This document shows, piece by piece, positions 50,523 to 58,585 of a DNA stretch of 64,000 bases. The DNA comes from Casp-actino8 sp964563545 (GTDB lineage: Bacteria; Actinomycetota; Acidimicrobiia; Acidimicrobiales; Ilumatobacteraceae). The stretch covers positions 52,301 through 116,300 of the forward strand of contig CAZLXB010000004.1 in NCBI GenBank assembly GCA_964563545.1, read 5' to 3'. A model generated the notes under the pieces. That model worked only from the letters and a program-made list of their open reading frames with translations, ran no database searches and was not told where the DNA came from. The position numbers and the translations under genes are program-made. Numbering within the stretch: position 1 is the first letter of the stretch; every line of letters begins with the position of its first letter.

Positions 50523-50559
50523 AAAGGGACAATGAGCAGGACAGGTGCGCTTGTGAACG

Positions 50560-51192
50560 TCAGCGGATCGGGCCCGAACGGTCGACGAGCGAACGCGAGC
50601 TGATGACGTCATCGATGATGCCGTACGCGAGAGCCTCGTTGGCCTCCATCACGAAGTCGCGATCGGTGTCCTCGTGGATGCGCTCGATGGGCTGGCCGGT
50701 GTGGTTGGCCAGGATCTCCTCGAGGAGGTCGCGCATGCGAAGGATCTCCTTGGCGGCGATCTCGAGATCGGTCACCTGGCCGTAGCCGACCTGGCCATAG
50801 GGCTGATGCAGAAGTACGCGGCTGTGCGGGAGGGCGAGACGCTTACCCTTGGTTCCGGCGGCCAACAGGACGGCCGCCGCGCTCGCGGCCTGACCGAGAC
50901 AGATCGTGGCGATGTCGTTCTTGATGAACTGCATCGTGTCGTAGATCGCGAAGAGGGCCGTGATGTCGCCACCCGGGCTGTTGATGTAGATGTTGATGTC
51001 CTTGTCGGGGTTCTCGCTCTCGAGATGGATGAGCTGAGCGCAGACGAGATTGGCAATCGTGTCGTCGATCGGCGTTCCGATGAAAAGGATGTTCTCCTTC
51101 AACAGGCGGCTGTAGAGGTCGTACGCCCGTTCACCTCGATTCGTCTGCTCGACGACCGTCGGAACGAAGTAGTTGTAGGCCTCGAGGTTCAT
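50560..51192 (-). CDS. clpP: ATP-dependent Clp protease proteolytic subunit ClpP
   Basis: Serine protease (210 residues) forming the Clp proteolytic chamber. It has NIYINSPGGDITALFAIYD, the catalytic Ser in GQAASAAAVLLAAG (about residue 110), the catalytic His in LLHQPYGQ (about 135) and the Asp in EDTDRDFVM. Where many ClpP have Ser-Met-Gly after the nucleophile, this one has Ser-Ala-Ala, as in mycobacterial ClpP1. Most Actinobacteria carry a tandem clpP1-clpP2 pair; only one copy is here. Its ATG overlaps the tig stop (ATGA). Confidence 0.95.
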   Translation of the reverse strand: MNLEAYNYFVPTVVEQTNRGERAYDLYSRLLKENILFIGTPIDDTIANLVCAQLIHLESENPDKDINIYINSPGGDITALFAIYDTMQFIKNDIATICLGQAASAAAVLLAAGTKGKRLALPHSRVLLHQPYGQVGYGQVTDLEIAAKEILRMRDLLEEILANHTGQPIERIHEDTDRDFVMEANEALAYGIIDDVISSRSLVDRSGPIR

Positions 51193-52634
51193 TCGGACTC
51201 CTGCTCGTGCGAGTGATCGTGATCGTGGTCATGATCATGGTCGTGGTCGTGATGGTGATCGGCTTCGGAGTGGCCGACGACGGTGTCACGGTCGAGGGAT
51301 GCTCCGGTCGGATCGACGTAGTTGACGCGGTGAATCAGCCAATCGAGAGCCTTCGACTTCCCGATCTCGGCCGCCAGATCGACGAGTGCATCGTTGGCCA
51401 TGTAGGCCGCGCGGACCTGATCGACGGTCACGAGCTTGGGCTTCTTCTTCGAACCCGACATGATCTGCTGTCGAATCGCATTCTCGTTCGTACGGTCGGC
51501 GATACCGGCGAGCTCGCGCTCGACTTCGGCTTCGTCGGCGGCCAATCCCTCGGCGACGACCACGGCGCGCAGCGCAAGGTCGACCTTCACCGACTTGATC
51601 GCCTGGGGGCGGAACGACTCGACGAATGCATCGGGCTCCTGTCCGGTGGCCTGCAACCACTGGCTGAGATCCATGCCCTGCATGCTGAATTGACGGACGA
51701 CCGCCTGCACGCTGCGCTGCAGTTCGGCGGCGACCATCGATTCGGGGGCATCGACGGAGACGAGTTCGGCGAGAGAGTCGGTGACCTTGCTGACCAGTCC
51801 GTTGCGAACCTCGTTCCAACGCGCTTCCTCGAGCCGATCGGCAATCGACTGACGCCACGTGGTGACGGTGTCGTAGTTCTCCACGTTGGCCGCGACCCAG
51901 GCATCGTCGAGCGTCGGTAGGACGAGTTCTTGCACCGATGTCACCTTGACCACGAAATCGGCCGGCTCCTCGGTTCCGTTCGGGGTGTCGGAGAACGTGA
52001 GATCGGTACCGGGCGTGGCCCCGACGAGTTCGTCGTCGAATCGGGGGCTGACCCACTTCTTGCCGATCTCGTACGACCAGTCGTCGACGGCGAGACCGGC
52101 GACCGGCTCACCATCACGACTTCCGACCAGATCGACCACCACGAAGTCGCCCACGGCCGCCGGACGACCGGTGTCGGTGAGAGTTCCGTGGCGACGAAGT
52201 TCGGCGTTGACGACATCGTCGATGTCGGATTCGGTGACCGCAACCGGACCGACCTCGACCTGCAACGTGTCGTAACCGCTCAGCGCGACGACGGGACGAA
52301 TCTCGCAAGTCGCCTTGAACGACACAGGTCCGCTCTCTTGACCACCCGTGATCTCGATCTCGGGTGTGGCGACGATGTCCACGTTGTTCTCGCGCACGGC
52401 GCGGGCGAGGTACGACGGGATGCCGTCCTGAAGAGCCTGGCCGCGGGCGGCGTCCTTGCCGATACGGGCCTCGAGCACCTGACGCGGGGCTTTGCCTTGG
52501 CGAAAGCCGGGCAGACGGATCTCGCGGGCGATCTTTTTGAAGGCGAGATCGATCTCGCGGTCGAAGTCGGCCTCGTCGATCTCGATCGAGAGGACGACCT
52601 TGTTGCCCTCGAGGGGTTCACATGTCGTTTTCAC
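51189..52634 (-). CDS. tig: Trigger factor chaperone with His/Asp-rich tail
   Basis: Ribosome-bound chaperone and peptidyl-prolyl isomerase (481 residues). The N-terminal ribosome-binding domain has the signature GFRQGKAPRQVLE (about 44-56), the FKBP-like PPIase domain spans about 155-240 (VGDFVVVDLVGSRDG), and the helical chaperone domain follows. The last 25 residues are alternating His and Asp (HHHDHDHDHD and on), a likely metal-binding tail not found in E. coli trigger factor. GTG 52634 is 9 bases after TACACT, suggesting a leaderless or nearly leaderless mRNA. clpP is coupled by ATGA. Confidence 0.95.
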   Translation of the reverse strand: MKTTCEPLEGNKVVLSIEIDEADFDREIDLAFKKIAREIRLPGFRQGKAPRQVLEARIGKDAARGQALQDGIPSYLARAVRENNVDIVATPEIEITGGQESGPVSFKATCEIRPVVALSGYDTLQVEVGPVAVTESDIDDVVNAELRRHGTLTDTGRPAAVGDFVVVDLVGSRDGEPVAGLAVDDWSYEIGKKWVSPRFDDELVGATPGTDLTFSDTPNGTEEPADFVVKVTSVQELVLPTLDDAWVAANVENYDTVTTWRQSIADRLEEARWNEVRNGLVSKVTDSLAELVSVDAPESMVAAELQRSVQAVVRQFSMQGMDLSQWLQATGQEPDAFVESFRPQAIKSVKVDLALRAVVVAEGLAADEAEVERELAGIADRTNENAIRQQIMSGSKKKPKLVTVDQVRAAYMANDALVDLAAEIGKSKALDWLIHRVNYVDPTGASLDRDTVVGHSEADHHHDHDHDHDHDHDHSHEQESE

Positions 52635-52643
52635 AGACCGCCG

Positions 52644-52649
52644 AGTGTA
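52644..52649 (-). promoter_or_regulatory. -10 element for tig-clpP
   Basis: TACACT on the minus strand, 9 bases before GTG 52634. A start point about 6-7 bases downstream of the hexamer would place the first transcribed base within 3 bases of the GTG. Confidence 0.5.
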
Positions 52650-52699
52650 CCGGCGGGTCGAAACGTGCGTCCCGGGCGCGGGTGAGCCAAGATAGGGGT

Positions 52700-52966
52700 A
52701 TGCCGATGTGGAAGCCGCACGCCCTTGCCAAGCCCCACCCCGATCAATTGGACCTTCGCTTGCGGGACACCGTGGTGGCCACAGTCGACCTCGCGGACGT
52801 CCCAGCGGGCACGAATGGGCGCGTCATGCTGGCCAACGGTTTCAACTGGCAGCGCTACCGGGTGCAGTTCGCGAACGGTGTGGAACTCGGCGATCTCGAT
52901 GGACGTCACATCGCGCCGACCGGCCGGGCGGCCAAGCGAGTCCGCAAGGCTGCGGCTCGTCGCTGA
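52700..52966 (+). CDS. Small basic conserved hypothetical protein
   Basis: Protein of 88 residues, not recognised. It is rich in basic residues at both ends and beta-strand-like in the middle (VVATVDLADVPAGTNGRVML, then WQRYRVQFANG). That middle resembles short SH3-like barrels, and the Arg/Lys-rich tail could bind nucleic acid. ATG 52700 or the in-frame ATG 52706 may be used; AGGGG lies too close to the first for ideal initiation. It ends 6 bases before the class V aminotransferase gene. Confidence 0.6.
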   Translation: MPMWKPHALAKPHPDQLDLRLRDTVVATVDLADVPAGTNGRVMLANGFNWQRYRVQFANGVELGDLDGRHIAPTGRAAKRVRKAAARR

Positions 52967-52972
52967 GTTCGC

Positions 52973-54145
52973 GTGACCGGCTCACTCCGCCACCGATTTC
53001 CCGCGCTCACCGGAAACGACTGGGCTCGCTTCGACGGCCCCTCGGGAACCCAGGTCGTCGACTCGGCGCTGAAAGCCATGGTCGACTGGATCGAATCCGG
53101 TCTCACCGCCGCAGCGGGCGGACCCTTTGCGGCCGCCCAGGAATGTCAGGCCCTGCTCGACCGGACTCGCAATGCCCTGGGGCAGTTCTTCTCCGCCGAT
53201 CCGACAGGCTTCAGCTTCGGTCCCAACACGACGACGTTCAACATGATGTTCGCCTCCGCGGTGAGCGCGACGTTGAAGCCCGGGGATCGGATCGTCGGCA
53301 CGCGACTCGACCATGACTCGAATGTCACACCCTGGCGACGGGCTTGTGATCGTTCCGGAGCCACGCAGGTGTTGGCCGATTTCGATCGCGCCACCGGCGT
53401 ACTGCGTCCCGAGTCGGTGATCGACCTCATCGACCCGACGACGAAGTGGGTCACCGTCCCGATGGCGTCGAATCTGCTCGGCACGATGCCCGATCTCGCT
53501 CCCATCATCGAGGCGGCCCACGCGGTCGGCGCCAAGGTGTTCGTGGACGCCGTGGCCGCCGCGCCTCATCATCCGATCGATATCGGCGATCTCGACTGCG
53601 ACGTTCTCGTGACATCGCCCTACAAGTGGTACGGCCCCCACTCGGGTGTCCTGTGGTGCCGACCCGAGATCATGGACGATCTCGATTGGTGGCGGGTCCG
53701 ACCGGCGGCCGACTCCGGCCCGCGCAAACCCGAGACCGGGATGCCGAACTTCGAGGCCATCGCCGGCATCGAAGCCACCGTGCGCTTCCTTCTCGAGGAA
53801 GGCATGGATTCGGTGGCGAATTTCGAGGCCGATGTCTTCTCCCATCTTTGGGACGGCCTGGCCCGCATCGACGGAGTTCGCCGCATCGGACCCGATGACG
53901 GCCAACTTCGCGCACCGACCGCGGCCTTCGTCGTGGACGGCGTATTACCGGCGACGATTGCGGCCCGGCTGAACAACGAGAAGATCGCCGTCTGGGACGG
54001 TCATGCGTACGCGCTGGAAGTCGTACGACACCTCGGGCTCGAGGAGTCGGGTGGAGTCGTCCGGGCCGGCGTGGTCCGGTACATCGAGCACGATGACGTC
54101 GACCGGCTTCTCGAGGCCGTCGCGCGGATCGCGCGCGGACACTGA
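52973..54145 (+). CDS. Cysteine desulfurase-like class V aminotransferase
   Basis: PLP enzyme of 390 residues, fold type I, class V. It has FDGPSGTQVV near the start, GPNTTTFNMMFA, the PLP-contacting FVDAVAAAPHHPIDI (Asp-x-x-x-x-x-His) and the Schiff-base Lys in TSPYKWYGPHSG (about 220-231). The usual SufS/NifS catalytic Cys loop is not evident. This subgroup is often annotated as a cysteine desulfurase-like protein; the real substrate is unknown. GTG start at 52973; its end abuts the devR-like gene tail to tail. Confidence 0.83.
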   Translation: MTGSLRHRFPALTGNDWARFDGPSGTQVVDSALKAMVDWIESGLTAAAGGPFAAAQECQALLDRTRNALGQFFSADPTGFSFGPNTTTFNMMFASAVSATLKPGDRIVGTRLDHDSNVTPWRRACDRSGATQVLADFDRATGVLRPESVIDLIDPTTKWVTVPMASNLLGTMPDLAPIIEAAHAVGAKVFVDAVAAAPHHPIDIGDLDCDVLVTSPYKWYGPHSGVLWCRPEIMDDLDWWRVRPAADSGPRKPETGMPNFEAIAGIEATVRFLLEEGMDSVANFEADVFSHLWDGLARIDGVRRIGPDDGQLRAPTAAFVVDGVLPATIAARLNNEKIAVWDGHAYALEVVRHLGLEESGGVVRAGVVRYIEHDDVDRLLEAVARIARGH

Positions 54146-54146
54146 C

Positions 54147-54830
54147 TCAGTCGTCGCTCGACTTGGCGCGCGCCATTTCGAGTCGGGCCGCGAACACCGC
54201 CGCTTCGGTGCGACGTTCCATACCGAGTTTGGTGAGCATGTTGCTCACGTAGTTCTTCACGGTCTTCTCGGCGAGATGTAGCCGCTGGCCGATCTGACGA
54301 TTGGTGCAGCCTTCGGCGATGAGGTCGAGAATGCGACGCTCCTGATCCGAGAGTCGGGCCAGACGTTCGTCCTCCACCGACGGCTCGCGCAACTTGCGCA
54401 ACACCCGCCCGGTGACGGCCGGATCCAGGAGTGATTCACCGCGCGCTACTCGTCGAACGGCCTGGATCAGTTCGTTGCCGCGAATCTGCTTCAACACGTA
54501 GCCCGATGCGCCGGCCATGATCGCTTCGAAGAGAGCCTCGTCGTCCGAGTACGACGTGAGCATGAGGCATTGGACATCGGGTAGATCGTTGCGAACCTCG
54601 CGACACACCTCGACGCCATTGCCATCCGGTAGTCGAACATCGAGAATCGCGACCCGTGGTCGCACGGCCCGGATCCGAGCCACGGCCTCGGCCGCGAGAC
54701 CCGCCTCACCCACAACGACGACTTCGCCCGTGGACTCGAGGAGTGCGCGAACTCCCTGTCGGACGACCTCGTGGTCGTCGAGGAGGAAGACCGGAATGGG
54801 CTCGATCGACGCGTCACTGTTGGCCGCCAT
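54147..54830 (-). CDS. NarL/LuxR-family response regulator (DevR/DosR-like)
   Basis: Response regulator of 227 residues. The receiver domain has LLDDHEVVRQGVRALLE, phospho-acceptor Asp64 in AILDVRLPDG, and Lys in YVLKQIRG. The C-terminal LuxR-type HTH (about 155-215) has LSDQERRILDLIAEGCTNRQI and LHLAEKTVKNYVSNMLTKLGM, close to mycobacterial DevR, whose recognition helix contains the same KTVKNYVSN-type segment. This fits the DosR-type boxes found nearby. ATG 54830 is chosen; in-frame GTG codons at 54857 and 54854 are alternatives. It is divergent from the kinase gene at 54918. Confidence 0.88.
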   Translation of the reverse strand: MAANSDASIEPIPVFLLDDHEVVRQGVRALLESTGEVVVVGEAGLAAEAVARIRAVRPRVAILDVRLPDGNGVEVCREVRNDLPDVQCLMLTSYSDDEALFEAIMAGASGYVLKQIRGNELIQAVRRVARGESLLDPAVTGRVLRKLREPSVEDERLARLSDQERRILDLIAEGCTNRQIGQRLHLAEKTVKNYVSNMLTKLGMERRTEAAVFAARLEMARAKSSDD

Positions 54831-54862
54831 GAGGCAAGTGTGCCAAGAGTCCACCACCCTTT

Positions 54863-54882
54863 ACAGGGACCAAGGTCACTTG
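54863..54882 (+). promoter_or_regulatory. Degenerate DosR-type box between devR- and devS-like genes
   Basis: The core GGGAC-CAAG-GTC (54866-54877) resembles the centre of the DosR consensus but the flanks are poor. Its centre lies 45.5 bases before the kinase ATG, almost the same as the 44.5 bases seen for the stronger box before the copper oxidase. Autoregulation is plausible. Confidence 0.45.
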
Positions 54883-54905
54883 TCAGTGACCGGGTAGGAA
54901 CGAAT

Positions 54906-54911
54906 TAGTTT
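54906..54911 (+). promoter_or_regulatory. -10 element for the devS-like kinase (leaderless)
   Basis: TAGTTT, exactly 6 bases before ATG 54918. Together with the box at 54863-54882 it makes a class II activator promoter layout. Confidence 0.5.
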
Positions 54912-54917
54912 TGACCC

Positions 54918-55925
54918 ATGGGTGAACTCGACGACGTGATCCTGCGTCGCGCCCTCGATGAGAGTCCCGACGGGGTTCTGATCTGTGATCACGACGGCGT
55001 GATCCGCTACACCAACAAGGCTCTGAGCGCCATCACCGGCTTCACCGAGAACGAATTGGTCGGACAGTTGGTCGAAAAACTCGTTCCCGGCCGCCACCAC
55101 GATCATCGCCGTCAGCGAGCCCGGTACGCGGCCCACCCCCGCACCCGGCCCATGGGCGCCAATCTGCAGTTGCTCGCCAACCGATCCGATGGCAGTGAGG
55201 TCCCCGTCGAGATCAGCCTCTCCCCCGTGGTCTCGGCCGAGGGTTCGTTCACGATCGCGTCGGTTCGCGACATCTCGGGTCGACTCCGGGCCGAAGAAAG
55301 ACTGCGACAGACTCGTGACGCTCTCACGCTCTCGGCTGAACGTGAGCGCATCGCCCGCGACCTCCACGACACGGTGTTGCAAAGACTTTTCGGCCTCGGC
55401 CTCGAACTGCAAGCCCTCGGAATGAACACCGGGGCGTCCGTGGCCGAAAGACTCGACACCAGCGTGGATGAGATCGACCGGATCATCAAGGAGATCCGCA
55501 CGAGCGTATTCACCCTCGGCGCCGCCGAGCGAGCGGGGTCACTCGGCCAGGAGCTCGGCGACATCATCAATCAGTCGAGTCGGGTGCTCGGTTTCACGCC
55601 CCGGCTACGTATCGAGGGCCCGGTGGAGCACATGCTCGACGAAACGACGCGAGTCGACTTGGTGGCGACATTGCGCGAAGCACTCGCCAACATCGCTCGA
55701 CATTCCCGTGCCACGTCGGCTTCGGTCGACCTCGTCGTCGCCGACAACCGGCTCTCACTCCGAGTGATCGACAACGGCATCGGTCCGCCGGCATCGACGG
55801 ATGGCGTCGTCGGCAATGGCCTACGCAACATGGCCGCCCGTGCGGCGTCGCACGATGGCCACTTCGTTCTCGAAGCGGGCGAGGATGGTGGCGCGATTCT
55901 GCATTGGTCGGTTCCCCTCGCCTGA
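54918..55925 (+). CDS. PAS-domain sensor histidine kinase (DevS-like, HisKA_3)
   Basis: Soluble sensor kinase of 335 residues. One PAS domain (about 5-120) is followed by a HisKA_3 dimerisation domain with phospho-acceptor His150 in RERIARDLHDTVLQRLFGLG and an HATPase_c domain with LREALANIARHS (N box), VIDNGIG (G1) and GNGLRNMAARA (G2). The kinase half is close to mycobacterial DevS/DosT, but the two heme-binding GAF domains are replaced by a PAS. His63 sits seven residues before Tyr70, the same spacing as the heme His and Tyr of FixL, so heme-based gas sensing is possible but unproven. It is divergent from the DevR-like gene. Confidence 0.88.
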   Translation: MGELDDVILRRALDESPDGVLICDHDGVIRYTNKALSAITGFTENELVGQLVEKLVPGRHHDHRRQRARYAAHPRTRPMGANLQLLANRSDGSEVPVEISLSPVVSAEGSFTIASVRDISGRLRAEERLRQTRDALTLSAERERIARDLHDTVLQRLFGLGLELQALGMNTGASVAERLDTSVDEIDRIIKEIRTSVFTLGAAERAGSLGQELGDIINQSSRVLGFTPRLRIEGPVEHMLDETTRVDLVATLREALANIARHSRATSASVDLVVADNRLSLRVIDNGIGPPASTDGVVGNGLRNMAARAASHDGHFVLEAGEDGGAILHWSVPLA

Positions 55926-55931
55926 TGGAAC

Positions 55932-55951
55932 TTCGGGACCAAAGTCCCGAC
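55932..55951 (+). promoter_or_regulatory. Near-consensus DosR (DevR) box before the copper oxidase
   Basis: TTCGGGACCAAAGTCCCGAC matches 18 of 20 positions of the mycobacterial DosR consensus TTSGGGACTWWAGTCCCSAA. It lies in the gap after the DevS-like kinase, centred 44.5 bases before GTG 55986. The -10 region is poor (ATTCGT), as expected for an activator-dependent promoter. Binding by the adjacent DevR-like regulator is inferred. Confidence 0.75.
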
Positions 55952-55985
55952 CACAACCCGTCCCATTCCCCTGATTCGTGAACAT

Positions 55986-57359
55986 GTGCTGCCCCACAGT
56001 GTCGGCATGCGAAGAGACGACCGATCAGTACTGATGTGGGGCGCGTTCGGCGCCGCGATTGCCGCGTTGTTCGTGGCCATCGCCAGCCTCACCGGACTCG
56101 CGGGTGGCGATTCGTCGTCGGCCAGCAGTGGAGACGGTCCGACGATCGTGGAGGTTCAACTTTCCGAGTTCGCGATCACACCGGCCGCGATCGTGGTGCC
56201 TCCCGGCCAGGTGCAACTCAGGGTGACGAACAATGGATCGATCGCCCACAATTTCTCGGTACCGGCTCTCGGCAAGAAGACAGCCGATCTCATGGGTGGC
56301 GAATCCGAGATTCTCGATCTGGGCACCCTCGATTCGGGGGTACTCGATGCACTCTGTGAAGTGGCCGGACACGCCGCGTCGGGAATGACCGCAACCATCA
56401 CGGTGTCCAATGACGCGACTCCGAGCACTGATCACATGGCGGGCCATGACATGAATGGCTCAGCCACCTGGCAGGACATGGACGCGGCGATGGAACTTCG
56501 TGCCAAGGCGTTCCCGGCCCAGACCATGGGCGATAAGGGCGGGCAGCCGCTCGAACCGGTTCTCGAAGCCGACGGCACCAAGGTCTTCAACCTCACGGTG
56601 GAGGAAGTCGATTGGGAGGTCGAGCCGGGCAAGATCGTCAAAGCCAAGACCTACAACGGGGTCGTTCCCGGTCCGGAGATCAGGGTGAACGTGGGCGACA
56701 AGGTGAAGATCGTGGTGACCAACACGTTGATCGAATCGACATCCGTTCACTTCCACGGGATCCGAGTACCCAACCAATACGACGGCGTCGATCCGTACAC
56801 CCAAAAGCCGATCATGCCCGGCCAGACGTTCACCTATCAGTTCACGACCGTCGAACCGGCCGTGGGCATCTACCACTCGCACCATGACGCACAGGTTCAG
56901 ATCCCCGATGGAATGTTCGGCGCATTCATGGTCGGTGAAATGCCGATTCCCCCGTCGCTCGTGGAGCAGGGCTACACCAAGGTTGACAAGGAAGTCACCA
57001 TGGTTCTGAACGACTCGGGCGTGATCGGTCTGTCGCTGAACGGCAAGTCGTTCCCGGCCACCGAGCCGTACACGCTTCGTCTCGGACAAGTGATGATGGT
57101 CCATTACCAGAACGAAGGTCTGATGGGTCACCCGATGCACATGCATCAACCGGTCGGCTGGGTCATCGCCAAGGATGGCCACCCACTCGATGTCCCAATG
57201 CCCGCCGACACGATCTGGGTGTCACCCGGTGAGCGGTACACGGTGCTCTACAAGGCAGTTGACCCCGGAGTCTGGGCGTGGCACTGCCACATCCTCAGCC
57301 ATGCCGAGGGGCCGCAGGGGATGTTCGGGATGGTGACGGCACTCATCGTCACGCCGTGA
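55986..57359 (+). CDS. Membrane-anchored cupredoxin fused to a two-domain multicopper oxidase
   Basis: Protein of 457 residues. A membrane anchor or signal (about 16-37) is followed by an N-terminal plastocyanin-like domain (about 50-140) with type 1 copper ligands His88, Cys124, His129 and Met134. Then come two cupredoxin domains of a small laccase type: HFHG (His255, His257), HSHHD (His297, His299), HPMHMH (His382, 385, 387) and HCHILSHAEGPQGM (Cys434 with flanking His, His439, Met446), a complete type 1 plus trinuclear set. It is not a NirK nitrite reductase, since domain one lacks the HC type 1 pair. It should reduce O2 with electrons passed through the N-terminal cupredoxin. ATG 56007 is an alternative start. 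Confidence 0.86.
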   Translation: MLPHSVGMRRDDRSVLMWGAFGAAIAALFVAIASLTGLAGGDSSSASSGDGPTIVEVQLSEFAITPAAIVVPPGQVQLRVTNNGSIAHNFSVPALGKKTADLMGGESEILDLGTLDSGVLDALCEVAGHAASGMTATITVSNDATPSTDHMAGHDMNGSATWQDMDAAMELRAKAFPAQTMGDKGGQPLEPVLEADGTKVFNLTVEEVDWEVEPGKIVKAKTYNGVVPGPEIRVNVGDKVKIVVTNTLIESTSVHFHGIRVPNQYDGVDPYTQKPIMPGQTFTYQFTTVEPAVGIYHSHHDAQVQIPDGMFGAFMVGEMPIPPSLVEQGYTKVDKEVTMVLNDSGVIGLSLNGKSFPATEPYTLRLGQVMMVHYQNEGLMGHPMHMHQPVGWVIAKDGHPLDVPMPADTIWVSPGERYTVLYKAVDPGVWAWHCHILSHAEGPQGMFGMVTALIVTP

Positions 57360-57367
57360 GTCGCGAG

Positions 57368-57392
57368 CCCCGAGGATCAGAAATCTTCGGGG
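57368..57392. terminator. Bidirectional terminator hairpin between the copper oxidase and REC-EAL genes
   Basis: CCCCGAGGAT and ATCTTCGGGG pair as a 10-bp stem with one G-U wobble and a 5-base loop. It starts 9 bases after the oxidase stop and covers the end of the convergent REC-EAL gene, whose stop codon lies in it. There is no T run. It is the strongest hairpin in the window's gaps. Confidence 0.65.
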
Positions 57393-58585
57393 GCCAGACC
57401 CGACGCGCCGAAGTTCTCCGCCCATGAGTCGAGCGCTTCATCGATCTGGGTCGGCGGCACCGGAGTGGCGACGAAATATCCTTGGACGGCGTCACAACCG
57501 AGGTCGCGCACGAGTCGGAATTGTTCGAGAGTCTCCACGCCTTCGGCGACGACCTGCATGTCGAGCGAATGACCGACGTCGACCCCTGATTTGGCCATCG
57601 GGTCGGGCTCGGTCGCGTCGACGACGAGACGGTTGATGATGGCGCGATCGATCTTCAGTTCGGTGAACGGCGCAACGAGGAGACGTTCGTAGTTGCTCGT
57701 ACCGGTTCCGAAGTCGTCCACCGCAAGATGGAAGCCGGCCAGCCGAAGCCTGGTGAGCACCGAAACCGCCGGCGTCATGTCGGTGATGGGCGCGGTTTCG
57801 GTGACCTCGAAAGTCCACGCATCGGCCGGTGCCGTGGCGGTGAGGATCCGCTGAGCCCTTCGAGGCAATTCGTCATCGGTCAAGTCGAGGACGGAGATGT
57901 TCAAAGACACATCGGGCATGGACGCGAGTGCCCGATGGCGATGACGGTCGTGGGCGGCCATCGACATCACGGCATCGAGGAGGTCGGCCGTGCGATTCAT
58001 TTCCTCCACGAGGGCCACGTAGATCGAAGGCGGGACGTTCCCCTTTACCGGGTGCTGCCACCGGACCAGGGCCTCCACACCGATCACATCACCGGTGAGA
58101 GCCGAGACCTTCGGCTGGTAGACGAGTCGCAGGAACTCGGGATCGAGCAGTTGGCCCTCTTCGATGAGGACGCGCGGACCCGTGGGGTCGACGACACGCG
58201 GGCCGATGTTGCGCATCTCCGACATCGCTGTGCGCAGAAGGTCGAGCGAGAACGGTTTGGCGAACGTTGCCAGCACGCGCAAGCGGTGCATCTCGGCGAT
58301 CCGACTCGCACTCGTGATGAGCGTTTCGTCGGCACCACTGACGAGAATGATCGGCAATCCACGGTGCGACGCCCCGAGTCGACCCATCAACTCGATGCCG
58401 TCGAGATCGCCGAGGGAAAGATCGAGGACGACGAGATCGAACCGACCACCGAGAGCTGCCTCGATCTCATCGGCCGAGGAAGCCGAGGTGACGTGAAATC
58501 CGATCGATTCGGCGACGGCCTCGACGAGTTCGCAGATTGCTGGCTCGTCGTCGATCACGAGGACACGAGTGACGGCTTCGCTCAT
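57377..58585 (-). CDS. REC-EAL cyclic-di-GMP phosphodiesterase
   Basis: Response regulator of 402 residues with an EAL output. The receiver (1-125) has IDDEP, Asp55 in VVLDLSLGD, and Lys in FAKPFS. The EAL domain (about 145-385) keeps the catalytic set: GVEALVRW (EAL), LNISVL (Asn), EVTETA (Glu), VDDFGTGTSNY (DDFGTG), LKIDR (Lys), EGVET (Glu) and QGYF. It should hydrolyse cyclic di-GMP when phosphorylated. It overlaps the upstream hybrid kinase gene by 4 bases (ATGA), so the kinase is its likely phospho-donor. No GGDEF protein is in the window. Confidence 0.91.
   Translation of the reverse strand: MSEAVTRVLVIDDEPAICELVEAVAESIGFHVTSASSADEIEAALGGRFDLVVLDLSLGDLDGIELMGRLGASHRGLPIILVSGADETLITSASRIAEMHRLRVLATFAKPFSLDLLRTAMSEMRNIGPRVVDPTGPRVLIEEGQLLDPEFLRLVYQPKVSALTGDVIGVEALVRWQHPVKGNVPPSIYVALVEEMNRTADLLDAVMSMAAHDRHRHRALASMPDVSLNISVLDLTDDELPRRAQRILTATAPADAWTFEVTETAPITDMTPAVSVLTRLRLAGFHLAVDDFGTGTSNYERLLVAPFTELKIDRAIINRLVVDATEPDPMAKSGVDVGHSLDMQVVAEGVETLEQFRLVRDLGCDAVQGYFVATPVPPTQIDEALDSWAENFGASGLAPEDF

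Noticed and set aside
50507..50530. Rho-independent terminator after clpP
   Set aside because: The A/T run is on the wrong side of the hairpin for the minus-strand gene.
55986..57359. Copper nitrite reductase (NirK) identity for the copper oxidase
   Set aside because: NirK carries its type 1 Cys in the first catalytic domain; here that domain has HSHHD without Cys, and the last domain has HCHxxxHxxxxxxM, the multicopper oxidase pattern.
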